Assembly (NCBI RefSeq): GCF_004123675.1
Contig: NZ_CP035417.1
Span: 3,401,501 to 3,465,500 of the forward strand
Origin: Leisingera sp. NJS204
GTDB taxonomy: Bacteria > Pseudomonadota > Alphaproteobacteria > Rhodobacterales > Rhodobacteraceae
Direction of reading: 5' to 3'
DNA: 64,000 nt
In this document: positions 35,435 to 45,236 of the stretch, in pieces
How the letters are laid out: every line of letters starts with the position of its first letter
How positions within the stretch are numbered: the first letter of the stretch is position 1
Made by a program: the position numbers and the translations under genes
Notes under the pieces: model-generated
The model's database searches: none
What the model was told of the DNA's origin: nothing
What the model saw: the letters and a program-made list of their open reading frames with translations, nothing else

Positions 35435-36346
35435 TCAGGTTTTCCATTCCGACGGGTCGCGGTCGGCAAAGGCCTGCACCAGAAAGTCAATGAAGGCCCG
35501 GACTTTTGGCTGGGTGAATTTTCCGGGCGGGTAGACCGCATAGATGCCTTGGGTTTCCACCGGCAGGCTGGGCATCACGTCTTCGACCAGCCCTTCTTCC
35601 AGCGCCTCCGAGTAGAGAAAGCTGGGCAGGTAGGCGATGCCGAGGCCCGAAATCGCCGCATTCAGCAGTGACTGCCCGTCATTCACCGACAACCAGCCTG
35701 AGGTGCGCACCTGGCGTTTTTCACCCGACGGCGCTGTGATCTTCCAGACGTTGCCGCTGGACTGGCTGGAGTAATGCAGCAGCTTGTGGCTGTTCAATTC
35801 ATCAATCTTTTGCGGGCGGCCGTATTTCTCCAGATAGGCGGGAGAGGCGATCATCCGCTTGGTGGTTTCGGTCAGCTTGCGGGCCCGCAGGGAGCTGTCT
35901 TCCAGCTCGCCGATCCGCACCGCCATGTCAAAGCCTTCGGAGATCAGCTCCACATAGCGGTTGTTCAGCACCATGTTGACGGTGATGTCCGGGAAATCCT
36001 GCAGGAAGTCCGACAGCACCGGCGACAGGTGATTGACGCCGAAATCAGTGGCGACCGAAATCCTGAGCAGACCCGAAGGGGCAGATTGCATCGAGGTGAC
36101 CAGCGCATCCGCTTCGCCTGCGTCATTCAGCACCCGGCGGGCACGGTCATAATAGGCGAGGCCAATCTCGGTCGGGGACACCCGGCGGGTGGTACGGTTC
36201 AAAAGCCGTGCGCCAAGCCGGGTTTCCAGGCTTGAAACATGCTTGGAGACTGCGGATTTCGAGATCCCCATCTTGCGTGCCGCATCGGTGAAGCCGCCCT
36301 GGTCCACCACATTGGCAAAGGCCTCCATCTCGGTCAGTCGGTCCAT
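35435..36346 (-). CDS. LysR-family transcriptional regulator
   Basis: A 303-aa regulator with an N-terminal winged HTH (MEAFANVVDQGGFTDAARKMGISKSAVSKHVSSLETRLGARLLNRTTRRVSPTEIG) and a C-terminal periplasmic-binding-like co-inducer domain. The HTH sequence belongs to the CrgA-like LysR group often tied to oxidative or solvent stress. The start at 36346 has GGATGGGTG upstream; a longer frame adds 81 residues of non-coding look. No clear divergent target lies beside it. Confidence 0.92.
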   Translation of the reverse strand: MDRLTEMEAFANVVDQGGFTDAARKMGISKSAVSKHVSSLETRLGARLLNRTTRRVSPTEIGLAYYDRARRVLNDAGEADALVTSMQSAPSGLLRISVATDFGVNHLSPVLSDFLQDFPDITVNMVLNNRYVELISEGFDMAVRIGELEDSSLRARKLTETTKRMIASPAYLEKYGRPQKIDELNSHKLLHYSSQSSGNVWKITAPSGEKRQVRTSGWLSVNDGQSLLNAAISGLGIAYLPSFLYSEALEEGLVEDVMPSLPVETQGIYAVYPPGKFTQPKVRAFIDFLVQAFADRDPSEWKT

Positions 36347-36562
36347 ATTCACCCATCCTCGTGTATCCGTGTTGCCCCCAGTGATGCGGGTGAAATCGGG
36401 CAAGATCGGGGCAAGGGTGGGATAATTGCGAGGTTTCGCCGGGATCGTATTCGCTGTGGAAACGGCAACAGCCTTGGCAAAACCTGCCGGGGATCCGCAG
36501 CAGTGATGCGCCAAAAGACTGCGGCCCTGCACTGGGAAACGCGCCGGACCAGCGGCTGTGAA

Positions 36563-36600
36563 CTGCACGGAAAATGCCCTGTTTTCCACTATCCGTGCAG
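36563..36600. other. nested inverted repeats in the lysR-rsmD gap
   Basis: Arms CTGCACGGA (36563-36571) and TCCGTGCAG (36592-36600) enclose a second pair GGAAAA (36569-36574) / TTTTCC (36582-36587). The two stems share bases, so they are alternatives. The gap of 286 bases holds nothing else I can support. Confidence 0.5.
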
Positions 36601-36632
36601 GACTTGCAGCAAATTGCCACAGGAAGGCTGCC

Positions 36633-37187
36633 TCAGGCGGCTTTCCACATCAGCGAAATGTGGGTATCGCCGTATTTCCGGCTGTCCTGCAGCTCGAATC
36701 CTTCCGGTGCGGCGACCGGTGCGTTTTCTTCCCAGACCACCAGAGCGTCTTGCGCCACCCAGCCGCCGGCCACAGCTGCGGCCAGGGCCTTTTCCCCCAG
36801 TCCCTTGCCATAAGGCGGATCAAGGAAGATCAGATCAAAGGGTGCCGCCGGGTTCTGCCCCAGCTTCAGCGCGTCGCGGCGGGCCAGGGTGCAGCGGTTT
36901 TCGGCGCGGCAAATGGTGATGTTTTTGCGGATCAAACCGCCTGACACGCGCCCGTCGTCCACAAAAACCGCCTCAGCCGCGCCGCGTGACAGCGCCTCCA
37001 GCCCCAGCGCGCCGGTGCCTGCAAACAGGTCCAGAACCCGGGCGCCGGGAATGGCGCCGGTGTGCATCAGCACGTTGAACAGGCTTTCGCGCACCCGGTC
37101 GGTGGTCGGGCGCAGATGGGCGCCCGCATCGCCCTTGCCCACCGCGGCCAAGGCACGGCCGCGGAAGTCTCCTGCGATGATCCTCAC
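36633..37187 (-). CDS. rsmD: 16S rRNA (guanine966-N2)-methyltransferase
   Basis: A 184-aa SAM methyltransferase. It starts MRIIAGDFRGR and has LRPTTDRVRESLFNVL, the SAM-binding DLFAGTGALG (53-62) and the catalytic DPPY (123-126). These are the RsmD marks. It methylates G966 of 16S rRNA during 30S assembly. It overlaps the upstream ferredoxin reductase gene by four bases (ATGA), so they are one transcript. Confidence 0.95.
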   Translation of the reverse strand: MRIIAGDFRGRALAAVGKGDAGAHLRPTTDRVRESLFNVLMHTGAIPGARVLDLFAGTGALGLEALSRGAAEAVFVDDGRVSGGLIRKNITICRAENRCTLARRDALKLGQNPAAPFDLIFLDPPYGKGLGEKALAAAVAGGWVAQDALVVWEENAPVAAPEGFELQDSRKYGDTHISLMWKAA

Positions 37188-38395
37188 GCTTTCAGCAGCG
37201 GCTTCAGATCGGCAGCCGGGTCGGCAACCACCGCTTTATCCGCTGTCTTACCCATATCGATCAGGCGTTTGCCCACCATATAGGCGCGCGGGTCATTCAT
37301 CGCGTCCACTGCCACCAGCTGATCGCCCTTGTAATACCAGAACGACACCTGCCGGCCCTCGCCCTGGCGGGTGACCACATTGTCATAGCCGGTGTTCAGG
37401 CCCGCGATCTGCAACTTGACGTCATACTGATCGGACCAGAACCAGGGTGTGGCAATATACTCTTTGTCCGCACCCAGCATGTTCTGCGCCACCACTTCGG
37501 CCTGATCAATGGCGTTCGGCACGCTTTCCAGGCGGATGCGCTTGCCCTGAAACGGGAAGGAGGCACAATCGCCCGCCGACCAGATCGCGGCGTCCGATGT
37601 GCGGCCCTTGGCGTCTGCCTTAATACCGTTGTCTAGCTCCAGCCCGGCCATTTCAGCCAGTTGCGACGTCGGGGTGATACCGACGCCAACGACGACAAAA
37701 TCCACCTCAACGGCTTCACCGCCGCTCAGCACTGCGCGGGTCACCTTGCCGTTCTCGCCTTCCAGCCGCTCCAGCCCGACGCCTTCTCGGATGTCCACTC
37801 CGTGGGAGGAATGCAGGCTGCGGAAGAAGTCCGAGGTTTCCGGCGCCGCCACCCGCTGCAGGATGCGGTCGGCCATCTCGACCAGCGTCACTTGCACTCC
37901 GCGCTTGGCGCAGACCGCGGCTGCCTCCAGCCCGATGTAGCCGCCGCCGACGATCAGCGCGCGCTTGCCCTCGGTCACATGCGGCGCCATTGCATCCACG
38001 TCGGTCAATCCGCGCACCACATAGACGCCGTCCAGATCGCCGCCGATCGCCGCCGGCAAGCGGCGCGGGTCGGAACCGGTGGTCAGCGCCAGCTGGTCGT
38101 AAGGGATCAGCTCATCGCCCAGGCTCACAGTTTTGGCTGCGGGATCGATGCCAGTCACCCGCTGGCCCAGCTTCAGGGTGATGTTGTTGTCCGCATAGAA
38201 ACTTTCTGGCCGCAGGAACAGGCGTTCCAGCTCCATCTCGCCCAGCAAATAGGCCTTGGACAAGGGCGGGCGCTGATAGGGCAGCGCCGCTTCAGCGCCG
38301 ATCAGGGTAATCTCCCCGTCAAACCCGTCCTTGCGCAGTTTTGCCACCAGCGACGATCCCGCCTGCCCTGCTCCAATAACGACGATGTGGGACAT
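37184..38395 (-). CDS. NAD(P)/FAD-dependent ferredoxin/rubredoxin reductase
   Basis: A 403-aa flavoprotein of the BphA4/rhodocoxin-reductase type. Two Rossmann motifs are visible, VVIGAGQAGSSLVAKL at the N-terminus and LIVGGGYIGLEAAAVCAKRG around residue 150, and WSAGDCASFPF supplies the FAD ribityl contact. It transfers electrons from NAD(P)H to a ferredoxin or rubredoxin; no partner ferredoxin gene is adjacent. It is the first gene of the operon with rsmD. Confidence 0.9.
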   Translation of the reverse strand: MSHIVVIGAGQAGSSLVAKLRKDGFDGEITLIGAEAALPYQRPPLSKAYLLGEMELERLFLRPESFYADNNITLKLGQRVTGIDPAAKTVSLGDELIPYDQLALTTGSDPRRLPAAIGGDLDGVYVVRGLTDVDAMAPHVTEGKRALIVGGGYIGLEAAAVCAKRGVQVTLVEMADRILQRVAAPETSDFFRSLHSSHGVDIREGVGLERLEGENGKVTRAVLSGGEAVEVDFVVVGVGITPTSQLAEMAGLELDNGIKADAKGRTSDAAIWSAGDCASFPFQGKRIRLESVPNAIDQAEVVAQNMLGADKEYIATPWFWSDQYDVKLQIAGLNTGYDNVVTRQGEGRQVSFWYYKGDQLVAVDAMNDPRAYMVGKRLIDMGKTADKAVVADPAADLKPLLKA

Positions 38396-38490
38396 AATCC
38401 CTTGCCTCCCTCAGCAGTTCCCGTCACGCTTTCATCGGACCCTATATACCCGGGGCTCCAAAACGCAATCATGAGAAAGAGGAACCTGCG

Positions 38491-38979
38491 ATGATTTCTG
38501 TTGGAGACCAACTGCCGGACGCGACACTGACGCTCATCGGAGACAACGGCCCCGAGCAGGTGCAGCTGTCAGACAAGCTGAAGGGGCGCAAAGTCGTGCT
38601 GTTCGCGGTTCCCGGCGCCTTTACCAGCACCTGCCATTCGGCGCATGTGCCCAGCTTCATCCGCACCAAGGATCAGTTCGCGGCCAAAGGTGTTGAGGAA
38701 ATCATCTGCCTGGCGGGCAATGACCCGTTTGTCATGAACATCTGGGGCGAAAACACCGGTGCGGCCGAGGCCGGGATTACCATGCTGTCGGATGCCGAAT
38801 GCACGCTGACCGAGGCAATCGGCATGCGTCTGGACGTGCCCTCAGCCGGTCTGATCGGCCGCTCGCTGCGCTATGCGATGCTGGTGGAGGACGGTGAAGT
38901 GAAAGTTCTCAACAAGGAAGAAAACCCCGGCCAGTGCGAACTTTCCGCGGGCGAGGGTTTGCTGGAATCAATGGGCTGA
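38491..38979 (+). CDS. peroxiredoxin (PRX5/AhpE-like)
   Basis: A 162-aa peroxiredoxin with the peroxidatic Cys48 in PGAFTSTCHSAHVPSF, the Prx5 signature. Further Cys at 73, 104 and 149 may act as resolving residues. It reduces hydrogen peroxide and alkyl hydroperoxides with thioredoxin, glutathione or glutaredoxin. It stands alone on the plus strand, divergent from the ferredoxin reductase gene with about 95 bases between. Confidence 0.93.
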   Translation: MISVGDQLPDATLTLIGDNGPEQVQLSDKLKGRKVVLFAVPGAFTSTCHSAHVPSFIRTKDQFAAKGVEEIICLAGNDPFVMNIWGENTGAAEAGITMLSDAECTLTEAIGMRLDVPSAGLIGRSLRYAMLVEDGEVKVLNKEENPGQCELSAGEGLLESMG

Positions 38980-39049
38980 CCCCTGTTCCGGCTGCGGCTG
39001 CCTGCCCCGGCGGCCGCAGGGCAACCCCTTAATAAACGGTGAAAAATAA

Positions 39050-39111
39050 GGTCAGCATGCCTGCCGGAATGTTTCGCGCGCGAAACATTTGGACACAATT
39101 GCTGACCTTTT
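39050..39111. repeat. nested cruciform in a convergent gap
   Basis: A 10-bp outer stem AAGGTCAGCA (39050-39059) / TGCTGACCTT (39102-39111) encloses, after 10 bases on each side, a perfect 22-bp palindrome (39070-39091) with core TTTCGCGCGCGAAA. The outer stem has A/T runs on both sides (A-rich left, T-rich right), so it could end transcription in both directions. It lies between the convergent peroxiredoxin and pterin dehydratase genes. Confidence 0.85.
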
Positions 39112-39126
39112 CGTCAGAGCGTCCGT

Positions 39127-39435
39127 TCACGTCTGCGGCTCGCCGAACAGCCCGTCCATCTTGCGCGCCAGTTTGGCATCCAGCGCGCTGACCCCGTCCA
39201 CATCATGGGTGGTAAGAACCACCGTCACCCGGTTGTAGACATTGCTCCACTCCGGGTGGTGGTTCCATTTTTCGGCCCAGATCGCGGCGCGGGTCATCCA
39301 GCCGAAGGCATCGGCGAAATTGCTGAACTTGAATATCTTGGTGATAGCATCCCGGCCCTCCACCATTTCCCAGCCGGTGGCAAACAGCGGCTCCAGCAGC
39401 GGACCGCGGGTGGCGTCGGACAGTTTCTCCGTCAT
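39127..39435 (-). CDS. phhB: 4a-hydroxytetrahydrobiopterin dehydratase
   Basis: A 102-aa pterin-4a-carbinolamine dehydratase. It has the family motif [32 protein letters not shown], with the catalytic His pair. It recycles the pterin cofactor of phenylalanine hydroxylase or acts on a related pterin; no hydroxylase gene is seen here. Its start overlaps the stop of the upstream FemAB-like gene (ATGA), placing it last in a four-gene minus-strand operon. Confidence 0.95.
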   Translation of the reverse strand: MTEKLSDATRGPLLEPLFATGWEMVEGRDAITKIFKFSNFADAFGWMTRAAIWAEKWNHHPEWSNVYNRVTVVLTTHDVDGVSALDAKLARKMDGLFGEPQT

Positions 39436-40619
39436 TCTTGCTCCTCCACTTGGGCTTTGCGGAACGGGCCGTAATCGGTCAGGATTTCAATCTCTTCCTC
39501 GGTGGCGGCCCGTTCAGCCTCGAGGTAGCGTTCAACGGCCCCGGCAAACCCGGGATCGCCGATCCAGTGCAAGCTGTGCGTCTCGCACGGCAGATAGCCG
39601 CGCGCCAGCTTGTGTTCACCCTGCGCGCCCGCCTCAGCCCGGTCATGCCCCAGGGCTATCGCCAGCTCTATCGCCTGATAATAACACAGCTCGAAATGCA
39701 GGCAGGGATGGTGCTCAACACAGCCCCAATAGCGCCCGTAAAGCGTTTCGCGGCCAATGAAATTCAAGGCGCCCGCAACATACCTCCCGTTGCGCTCCGC
39801 CAGAATCAGCGCCATATTCTGCGCCATCGTGTGATGGGCGATATCGAAGAATTGCCGCGTCAGATAAGGCGCGCCCCATTTTCGCGCACCGGTGTCCTGA
39901 TAGAATTCCCAGAAGGCATCCCAATGCTCAGGCTGCAGGCTGCTGCCCTGAAACACCCGGATCTCGCCGCCAAAGCACTGCGCCTGCATCCGCTCCTTGC
40001 GGATGTTCTTGCGCTTGCGCGAGGACAGCGCCCGCATGAATCCTTCGAAATCGGCATAACCGTCGTTTTGCCAGTGAAACTGCTGGGTAGAGCGGCGCAT
40101 CAGCCCCATCTCCGCCCCCATCCTTGCCTCGTCCTGCGTGCAAAAGGTCACATGCAGCGATGACAGTTTGTTGTCGGCTGCCAGTTGCACCGCCCCCTGA
40201 ACCAGCGCCGAATGGCCGATACCGTCAAAGCCGGGGCGCACCAGAAAACGCCGTCCCGTGGCCGGGGTAAAGGGCACCGCGACCTGCAGCTTGGGGTAGT
40301 AATGACCGCCGGCCTGTTCGTAAGCATGCGCCCAATTGTGATCAAAGATATATTCGCCCTGGCTGTGCCCCTTGGCGTAAAGCGGCGCACAGGCGATCAG
40401 CAGCCCGTCCTGATAGGCTGTCAGATATTGCGGCTGCCAGCCGGTGCCCGGCCCGACCGAGCCGCTGTCTTCCAGCGCGCTCAGAAACTGGTGGGTGGTG
40501 AACGGGTCCAGCGGACGGGTGCCGTCTGCCGCCTCAGGACAGGCACAGGCATCCCAGTCCTCTGCCGCGATCTGCGACAGTGAGGCCAGCATCCGGATTT
40601 CGATTTGCGCCTGGGTCAT
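39432..40619 (-). CDS. GNAT/FemAB-like protein (peptidogalycan biosynthesis/DUF482 type)
   Basis: A 395-aa protein with the GNAT-fold FemAB-like layout often called peptidogalycan biosynthesis protein (DUF482). Recognisable parts are the N-terminal [48 protein letters not shown] and the C-terminal [58 protein letters not shown]. The function is unproved; an acyl/aminoacyl transferase role is plausible. The ATG at 40619 has GGAGG 6 bases upstream. It is co-transcribed with phhB. Confidence 0.85.
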   Translation of the reverse strand: MTQAQIEIRMLASLSQIAAEDWDACACPEAADGTRPLDPFTTHQFLSALEDSGSVGPGTGWQPQYLTAYQDGLLIACAPLYAKGHSQGEYIFDHNWAHAYEQAGGHYYPKLQVAVPFTPATGRRFLVRPGFDGIGHSALVQGAVQLAADNKLSSLHVTFCTQDEARMGAEMGLMRRSTQQFHWQNDGYADFEGFMRALSSRKRKNIRKERMQAQCFGGEIRVFQGSSLQPEHWDAFWEFYQDTGARKWGAPYLTRQFFDIAHHTMAQNMALILAERNGRYVAGALNFIGRETLYGRYWGCVEHHPCLHFELCYYQAIELAIALGHDRAEAGAQGEHKLARGYLPCETHSLHWIGDPGFAGAVERYLEAERAATEEEIEILTDYGPFRKAQVEEQE

Positions 40620-40667
40620 GCAATTCCTCCGCACCGCTTCAAAGATGTGGGGTCTGCGCCTGCGGGA

Positions 40668-41441
40668 TCAAGGTGTTAGCGGCGAGAGGTACTGTTCAAA
40701 CGTCACATTGTCGGCAAAGACGCGCGCCGCGGTTTCCTCCGCCGCAGAGGTCACGGTCCAGCATAGCACCGGCACCCCATCGTTGCGCAGCGCCTGCACC
40801 CGCGGACGGGGCAGATCGCCAGCCTCGTGGCTGATAAAGCTCGACCCGGTGCGCGCGAAATCCGGAATGCCGCGCAGGCCGTCGCAGACCGCCCTGGGCA
40901 GCTCCGGCCATTCCGCGGGATCATAGGCGCTGGTGGTGATGCCGCGGGCAATATCCGGCGCCAGCCGGGCCAGTTCCGCAACTGAATTGGGGTTAAAGGA
41001 CATCACAGCCACAGGGCCGGCATAGCCCTTAAGCGCCTTTGCCGTGGCCCGCTCCAGCGCACCATCGGTAAGGCCCATTTCCCCGTTCTGATCCTTCAGC
41101 TCGATCAGCAGCGGCACCTGGCCTGCCACCAACTCCAGCACTTCAGACAGCTCCGGAATGCCTTCCCCGTCGCCGCCTTTCAACGGAATTGCCTGCAACG
41201 CGCTGCAGGTCCTGGCGCGGACCGGCCCCGAGGCTTCCGCCAGCCGGTCCAGATCGTTGTCATGAAAGACCATGGCGCAGCCGTCACTGGACAGCTGCAG
41301 ATCGATCTCAATCCCATAACCCGCCGCAATCGCTGCCCGGATGGCAGCGCGGCTGTTTTCCGGGCGCCCGTCCGCGGCATCATGCAGTGCACGATGGGCC
41401 AGCGGGACAGTCAGGATAGCGGCAGGCAGGGCGGGCTTCAT
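40668..41441 (-). CDS. glycerophosphodiester phosphodiesterase
   Basis: A 257-aa TIM-barrel phosphodiesterase. The GDPD motif is HRALHDAADGRPENSRAAI with the catalytic His, then EIDLQLSSDGCAMVFHD holding the Glu/Asp metal ligands and the second catalytic His. It splits glycerophosphodiesters to an alcohol and glycerol-3-phosphate. With no signal peptide it is probably cytoplasmic. The ATG overlaps the ridA stop (ATGA), so both genes share a transcript; a 48-base gap precedes the FemAB-like gene. Confidence 0.92.
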   Translation of the reverse strand: MKPALPAAILTVPLAHRALHDAADGRPENSRAAIRAAIAAGYGIEIDLQLSSDGCAMVFHDNDLDRLAEASGPVRARTCSALQAIPLKGGDGEGIPELSEVLELVAGQVPLLIELKDQNGEMGLTDGALERATAKALKGYAGPVAVMSFNPNSVAELARLAPDIARGITTSAYDPAEWPELPRAVCDGLRGIPDFARTGSSFISHEAGDLPRPRVQALRNDGVPVLCWTVTSAAEETAARVFADNVTFEQYLSPLTP

Positions 41442-41896
41442 TTGATCTGGAAAACGCCGTCGATTTCCACTGCGACACCCAGTGGCAGCGACACCGAGCC
41501 GACCGCAGAACGCGCATGGCGGCCGATATCGCCCAGGGCTTCGACCAGGAAGTCGGAGGCGCCGTTCACAACCATCGGCTGGCCGGTGAAGTCAGGGGCC
41601 GAGTTCACAAATGCGCCCAGCTTGACGACCCGCACCAGCCGGTCCAGATCACCGCCGCAAGCTGCCTTGAGCTGGGCCAGAAGCGCGATTGCACAGCGCT
41701 TGGCCGCAGCCTGGCCGGCCTCGACGTCCAGATCAGCGCCCAGCTTACCAGTGATCAGCCCGTTTTCATCAGCCGAGATCTGGCCCGCGATGTAAACCAT
41801 ATCGCCCGAAACCACATAAGGCACATAGTTCGCCGCCGGTGCCGGTGCTTCGGGCAGGGTTACGCCAAGCTCCTTCAGTTTTGCTTCAATGCTCAT
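41438..41896 (-). CDS. RidA/YjgF-family protein
   Basis: A 152-aa RidA-like protein with the family start SIEAKLKELGVTLPEAPAPAANYVPYVVSGDMVYIAGQIS and the later GAFVNSAPDFTGQPMVVNGASDF. RidA proteins hydrolyse reactive 2-aminoacrylate/imine intermediates. This copy belongs to the longer YjgF subtype with a C-terminal VGSVSLPLGVAVEIDGVFQI. It is the first gene of the ridA-gdpD-FemAB-phhB operon. Confidence 0.9.
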   Translation of the reverse strand: MSIEAKLKELGVTLPEAPAPAANYVPYVVSGDMVYIAGQISADENGLITGKLGADLDVEAGQAAAKRCAIALLAQLKAACGGDLDRLVRVVKLGAFVNSAPDFTGQPMVVNGASDFLVEALGDIGRHARSAVGSVSLPLGVAVEIDGVFQIK

Positions 41897-42039
41897 GGCC
41901 GATTTCCTTCCGAGTCTTTGCTGGCCGGGACGCTACCCGGACAGATGGAATTCGGAAAGAGCAAATGCGAAGCACCAGTGCGGCTTTGCGCATTCTTGGC
42001 CCCGTTGAAGGGACGCCGTTTTCCCGGGGCAGGCAGCCT

Positions 42040-43344
42040 TCAGCTTTCGCGGAAGGCCTTGTTGAAGTAGTCTGCGAGCGGCTTGACCAGATAGGCCAGC
42101 GGCGAGCGGTCGGCGGTGCGGATGTAGCTTTCCACCGGCATCCCCGGAATCAGCACCGTGCCCGCAGGCAGGCGGCCGCGTTCGCCGGGGTTGAGCTCGA
42201 TCTCGGCGCGGTAATAGGAAATCCCGCTGCCCTGATCCTCAAAGGAATCCGCCGAGACCTGGGTGACATGGCCAAACAGCTCGGGCGTCGAGCGCTGGTC
42301 CAGCGCCGAGAACCGCAAAGTGACCTCCTGGCCGGTGTACAGCTGGTCGATATCGGTCGGCGCCACCTGCGCCGCAATCACCAGCGGCCGGTCCTGCGGC
42401 ACCAGGTACAAAACCGGATCCGCAGGGCGAATCACCGAGCGAGGCGTCTGCACCTGCAGCCCGTAGACAATGCCGGAAACCGGCGCGGTGATATCCAGCC
42501 GCGCCAGGCGGCCCTGCAGCGAGCGGCGGTTTTCGGCCAGCTCCAGCTCCTGGTAGCGCAGGTCGCGCAGCCGGCTGATCGCCTCCTCGCGCTGGCTGGT
42601 GGCCAGCTTCAGGATCTCGATGTCGATCTCGGTGATGCGGCCCTCGGACTGTGCTTCCGAGGCCACCAGCTCGCCCAGCCGGCCCTGCAGATCGGCCTGG
42701 GTGCGGCGCAGGTTCAGCACCGTCGCCGCCTGCGCCAGCCCGCGGTCCAGGAGCGATTGCTGGCTCTCCAGCTCCTCGCCGATCAGCCCCAGCTGCACAT
42801 TCATCGAGGTCTGCTGCGCCTCGACGCCGCGGATCTGCTCCTGGATCTGGGTGCGGCGCTTCTCCAGCTGCTCGATCTCGCGGGCGGTGGTGTCCTTGCG
42901 GGCCTGGAACAGGCGGCGCTGGCCCTGCACCAGATCGCTGACATCCGGCTGCACTTCAGCCGCCTGCAGCAGCTCCGGCTCAAAGGTGATCGCAGCGGCG
43001 GTGTCGCGCTCGGCTTCCAGCCGGCCGCGGCGCGCCATCAGCTCGAACAGCTGGCCCTCGGTGATCACCAGCTGCGAGGTCAGCTCATTGGCGTCCAGCC
43101 GGATCAGCGTGGCGCCTTCGGTCACCGTGTCGCCCTCATCAACCAGGATTTCAGCCACGATGCCGCCGTCCAGATGCTGCACGATCTGGCGGTTGCGGTC
43201 GACCTCGATGCGCCCCGTCGCCACCACCGCGCCGGAAATCGACGACAGCACCGACCAGGAACCGAAGCCGCCCACCAGCACCAGCAGCGCCAAAAGGCCG
43301 ATGATCAGCGGCCGCCGGGCCGGCCAGTTGCTTTGCCCGCTCAT
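42040..43344 (-). CDS. type I secretion periplasmic adaptor (HlyD/PrtE family)
   Basis: A 434-aa membrane fusion protein. A short N-terminus and one membrane helix ([21 protein letters not shown]) precede a biotinyl-lipoyl domain ([29 protein letters not shown]), a long coiled coil (about 90-260) and a C-terminal beta-barrel ([24 protein letters not shown]). It joins the ATPase to an outer-membrane TolC channel. It overlaps the upstream ABC gene by 4 bases. No TolC or substrate gene adjoins it. Confidence 0.93.
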   Translation of the reverse strand: MSGQSNWPARRPLIIGLLALLVLVGGFGSWSVLSSISGAVVATGRIEVDRNRQIVQHLDGGIVAEILVDEGDTVTEGATLIRLDANELTSQLVITEGQLFELMARRGRLEAERDTAAAITFEPELLQAAEVQPDVSDLVQGQRRLFQARKDTTAREIEQLEKRRTQIQEQIRGVEAQQTSMNVQLGLIGEELESQQSLLDRGLAQAATVLNLRRTQADLQGRLGELVASEAQSEGRITEIDIEILKLATSQREEAISRLRDLRYQELELAENRRSLQGRLARLDITAPVSGIVYGLQVQTPRSVIRPADPVLYLVPQDRPLVIAAQVAPTDIDQLYTGQEVTLRFSALDQRSTPELFGHVTQVSADSFEDQGSGISYYRAEIELNPGERGRLPAGTVLIPGMPVESYIRTADRSPLAYLVKPLADYFNKAFRES

Positions 43345-45074
43345 CGCACGCCTCCTGTGCCAGTGGCCTGGCGGATGTTCTGGTGGTTGGCGACCATTTC
43401 CTGCAGCACCTTGTCCTTGGGGCCAAAGGCGGTCTGGGTGCCCTTGTCGATCACCAGCAGCATGTCGCATTCCTGGATCGCCGCGGGCCGGTGCGCCATG
43501 ATCAGCACCGAGCGGCCCTCGGCCTTGATCTGCTTGATCGCCTGATTGAGCGCGATCGAGCCTTCGTTGTCGAGGTTCGAGTTCGGCTCGTCCAGGATCA
43601 CGATCACCGGATCGGCATAAAGCGCCCGGGCCAGGCCGACCCGCTGCATCTGGCCGCCCGACAGCCGCCCGCCGGTGGCGGTAACCTTGGTGTCATAGCC
43701 TTCGGGCAGTTTCAGGATCATCTCATGGGCGGCGGCCTTCCTGGCGGCTTCCACCACCTTTTCGGCATCCGGCTGCTGCTGCAGCCGGGCGATGTTCTGG
43801 GCAATGGTGCCGTCAAACACCTGCACCCGCTGCGGCAGATAGCCGATATGGCCGCCCAGCACATCCGGCGCGTATTGATCCAGCGCCGCCCCGTCCAGCC
43901 GCACCGAGCCCGCGGCCGGCGCCCAGACCCCGGTCAGCGCCCGTGCCAGGGTCGATTTGCCCGAGCCCGACGGCCCGATCACCCCGATTGCCTGGCCCGG
44001 CTGCACCCGGAAGCTGACATTGCGCAACAGCGGCGTCTTGCTGCCCGGCGGCACCACCGCCATGCCCTGCACTTCCAGCAGCGCCTTGGGTTTCGGCAGC
44101 GCCGTGCGCTCGGCCTCTTCCGGCACTTTGGCCAGCAGTTCGGCCAGGCTGTGCCAGCCCTTCAGCGCCCGCTGCACCATCGCCCATTGGCCCAGGCCCA
44201 GTTCGATCGGCGCCAGGGCGCGGCCCATCAGGATCGACCCCGCGATCATCGCCCCCGGCGTCACCTCGCCCTGCAGCACCAGATAGGCGCCAAGCCCCAG
44301 CATCGCCGACTGCAGGAACAGCCGCAGCGTCTTGGTCAGCGTGGTGAAGCCGCCGCCGGTGTCATTGGCCGTCACACTGTCGGTGAGCGCCGCATCGCGG
44401 CCTTGCTTCCAGCGCCCGAAAGCCGCGCCGCGCATGCCCATCGACTGGATCATCTCGGCCTCGTTGCGGATCTCCTCGGACATCAGATTGGCCTTGTGGC
44501 CGGTCATATTGGCCTTTTGCACCGGCAGCCTGGTGAACAGCTGGTTGAGGATCGCAATCATCACCAGCACTGCGCCGCCGCCCAGGGCCAGCAGCCCAAG
44601 CCAGGGATGGAACAGGGCAATGCCCGCCAGAAAGACCGGGGTCCAGGGCAGGTCGAAGGCGGCGGTCAGCACCGGCGAGGAGATCAGCCGCTGCACCGAT
44701 TCCAGATCCTGCAGCCCGGTCTGCGCCGCCGGATCCTGCGCCACCGCCGAGCGCCGGATCATCGCATCGAACACCCGGTGGTCCAGCGCCGCCTGCAGCC
44801 GCGCCCCGACCCGCGCCATGATCCGGCCGCGGGCGTAATCCAGCAGCCCCATCATGCCGTAGAGGAACACCACCAGCAAAGACAGCGCCAAAAGCGTCGC
44901 CTCCGAGCGGCTGCCCAGCACCCGGTCATAGACCTGCATCATGTACAAAGGCCCGGTCAGCATCAGCAGGTTCACGAAGAAACTGAAAATCCCGGTGAAC
45001 CAGTACAGCCCCCGGCTCTGCTGACGCACAGCCCGAAGCTCATCATAACCGCTCTTATAAATGCTTTTATTCAT
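43341..45074 (-). CDS. type I secretion ABC transporter permease/ATPase (PrtD family)
   Basis: A 577-aa half-transporter. Membrane helices lie in about 25-300, followed by a nucleotide-binding domain with Walker [10 protein letters not shown] (about 366), signature LSGGQMQR and Walker [14 protein letters not shown]. The layout is that of PrtD/AprD exporters for RTX-type proteases and similar C-terminally signalled proteins. It forms an operon with the adaptor gene. The substrate must be encoded elsewhere. Confidence 0.94.
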   Translation of the reverse strand: MNKSIYKSGYDELRAVRQQSRGLYWFTGIFSFFVNLLMLTGPLYMMQVYDRVLGSRSEATLLALSLLVVFLYGMMGLLDYARGRIMARVGARLQAALDHRVFDAMIRRSAVAQDPAAQTGLQDLESVQRLISSPVLTAAFDLPWTPVFLAGIALFHPWLGLLALGGGAVLVMIAILNQLFTRLPVQKANMTGHKANLMSEEIRNEAEMIQSMGMRGAAFGRWKQGRDAALTDSVTANDTGGGFTTLTKTLRLFLQSAMLGLGAYLVLQGEVTPGAMIAGSILMGRALAPIELGLGQWAMVQRALKGWHSLAELLAKVPEEAERTALPKPKALLEVQGMAVVPPGSKTPLLRNVSFRVQPGQAIGVIGPSGSGKSTLARALTGVWAPAAGSVRLDGAALDQYAPDVLGGHIGYLPQRVQVFDGTIAQNIARLQQQPDAEKVVEAARKAAAHEMILKLPEGYDTKVTATGGRLSGGQMQRVGLARALYADPVIVILDEPNSNLDNEGSIALNQAIKQIKAEGRSVLIMAHRPAAIQECDMLLVIDKGTQTAFGPKDKVLQEMVANHQNIRQATGTGGVR

Positions 45075-45236
45075 GGTCAGTCTGCAATAGAAGTTCCCGG
45101 GCCATTGGTAGTGCCTGAAATTGTATCAGAACAGACACAAGCTGGTGAATAAATGTAATCGCACTGGAAATAGGCTGAGGAACCCTTATTTGCCCTCCGA
45201 CCCGTCTGTTCCAGCATCAATTGGACACTTACCCGA

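Noticed and set aside
39070-39091. A genuine ParB parS site
   Set aside because: The arms match but the centre is two bases longer than the 16-bp consensus, so it is reported only as parS-like.
42040-45074. Treating the ABC/HlyD pair as a bacteriocin or defence export system
   Set aside because: No peptidase C39 domain, no small double-glycine peptide and no immunity gene nearby; PrtD/PrtE-type is the better fit.
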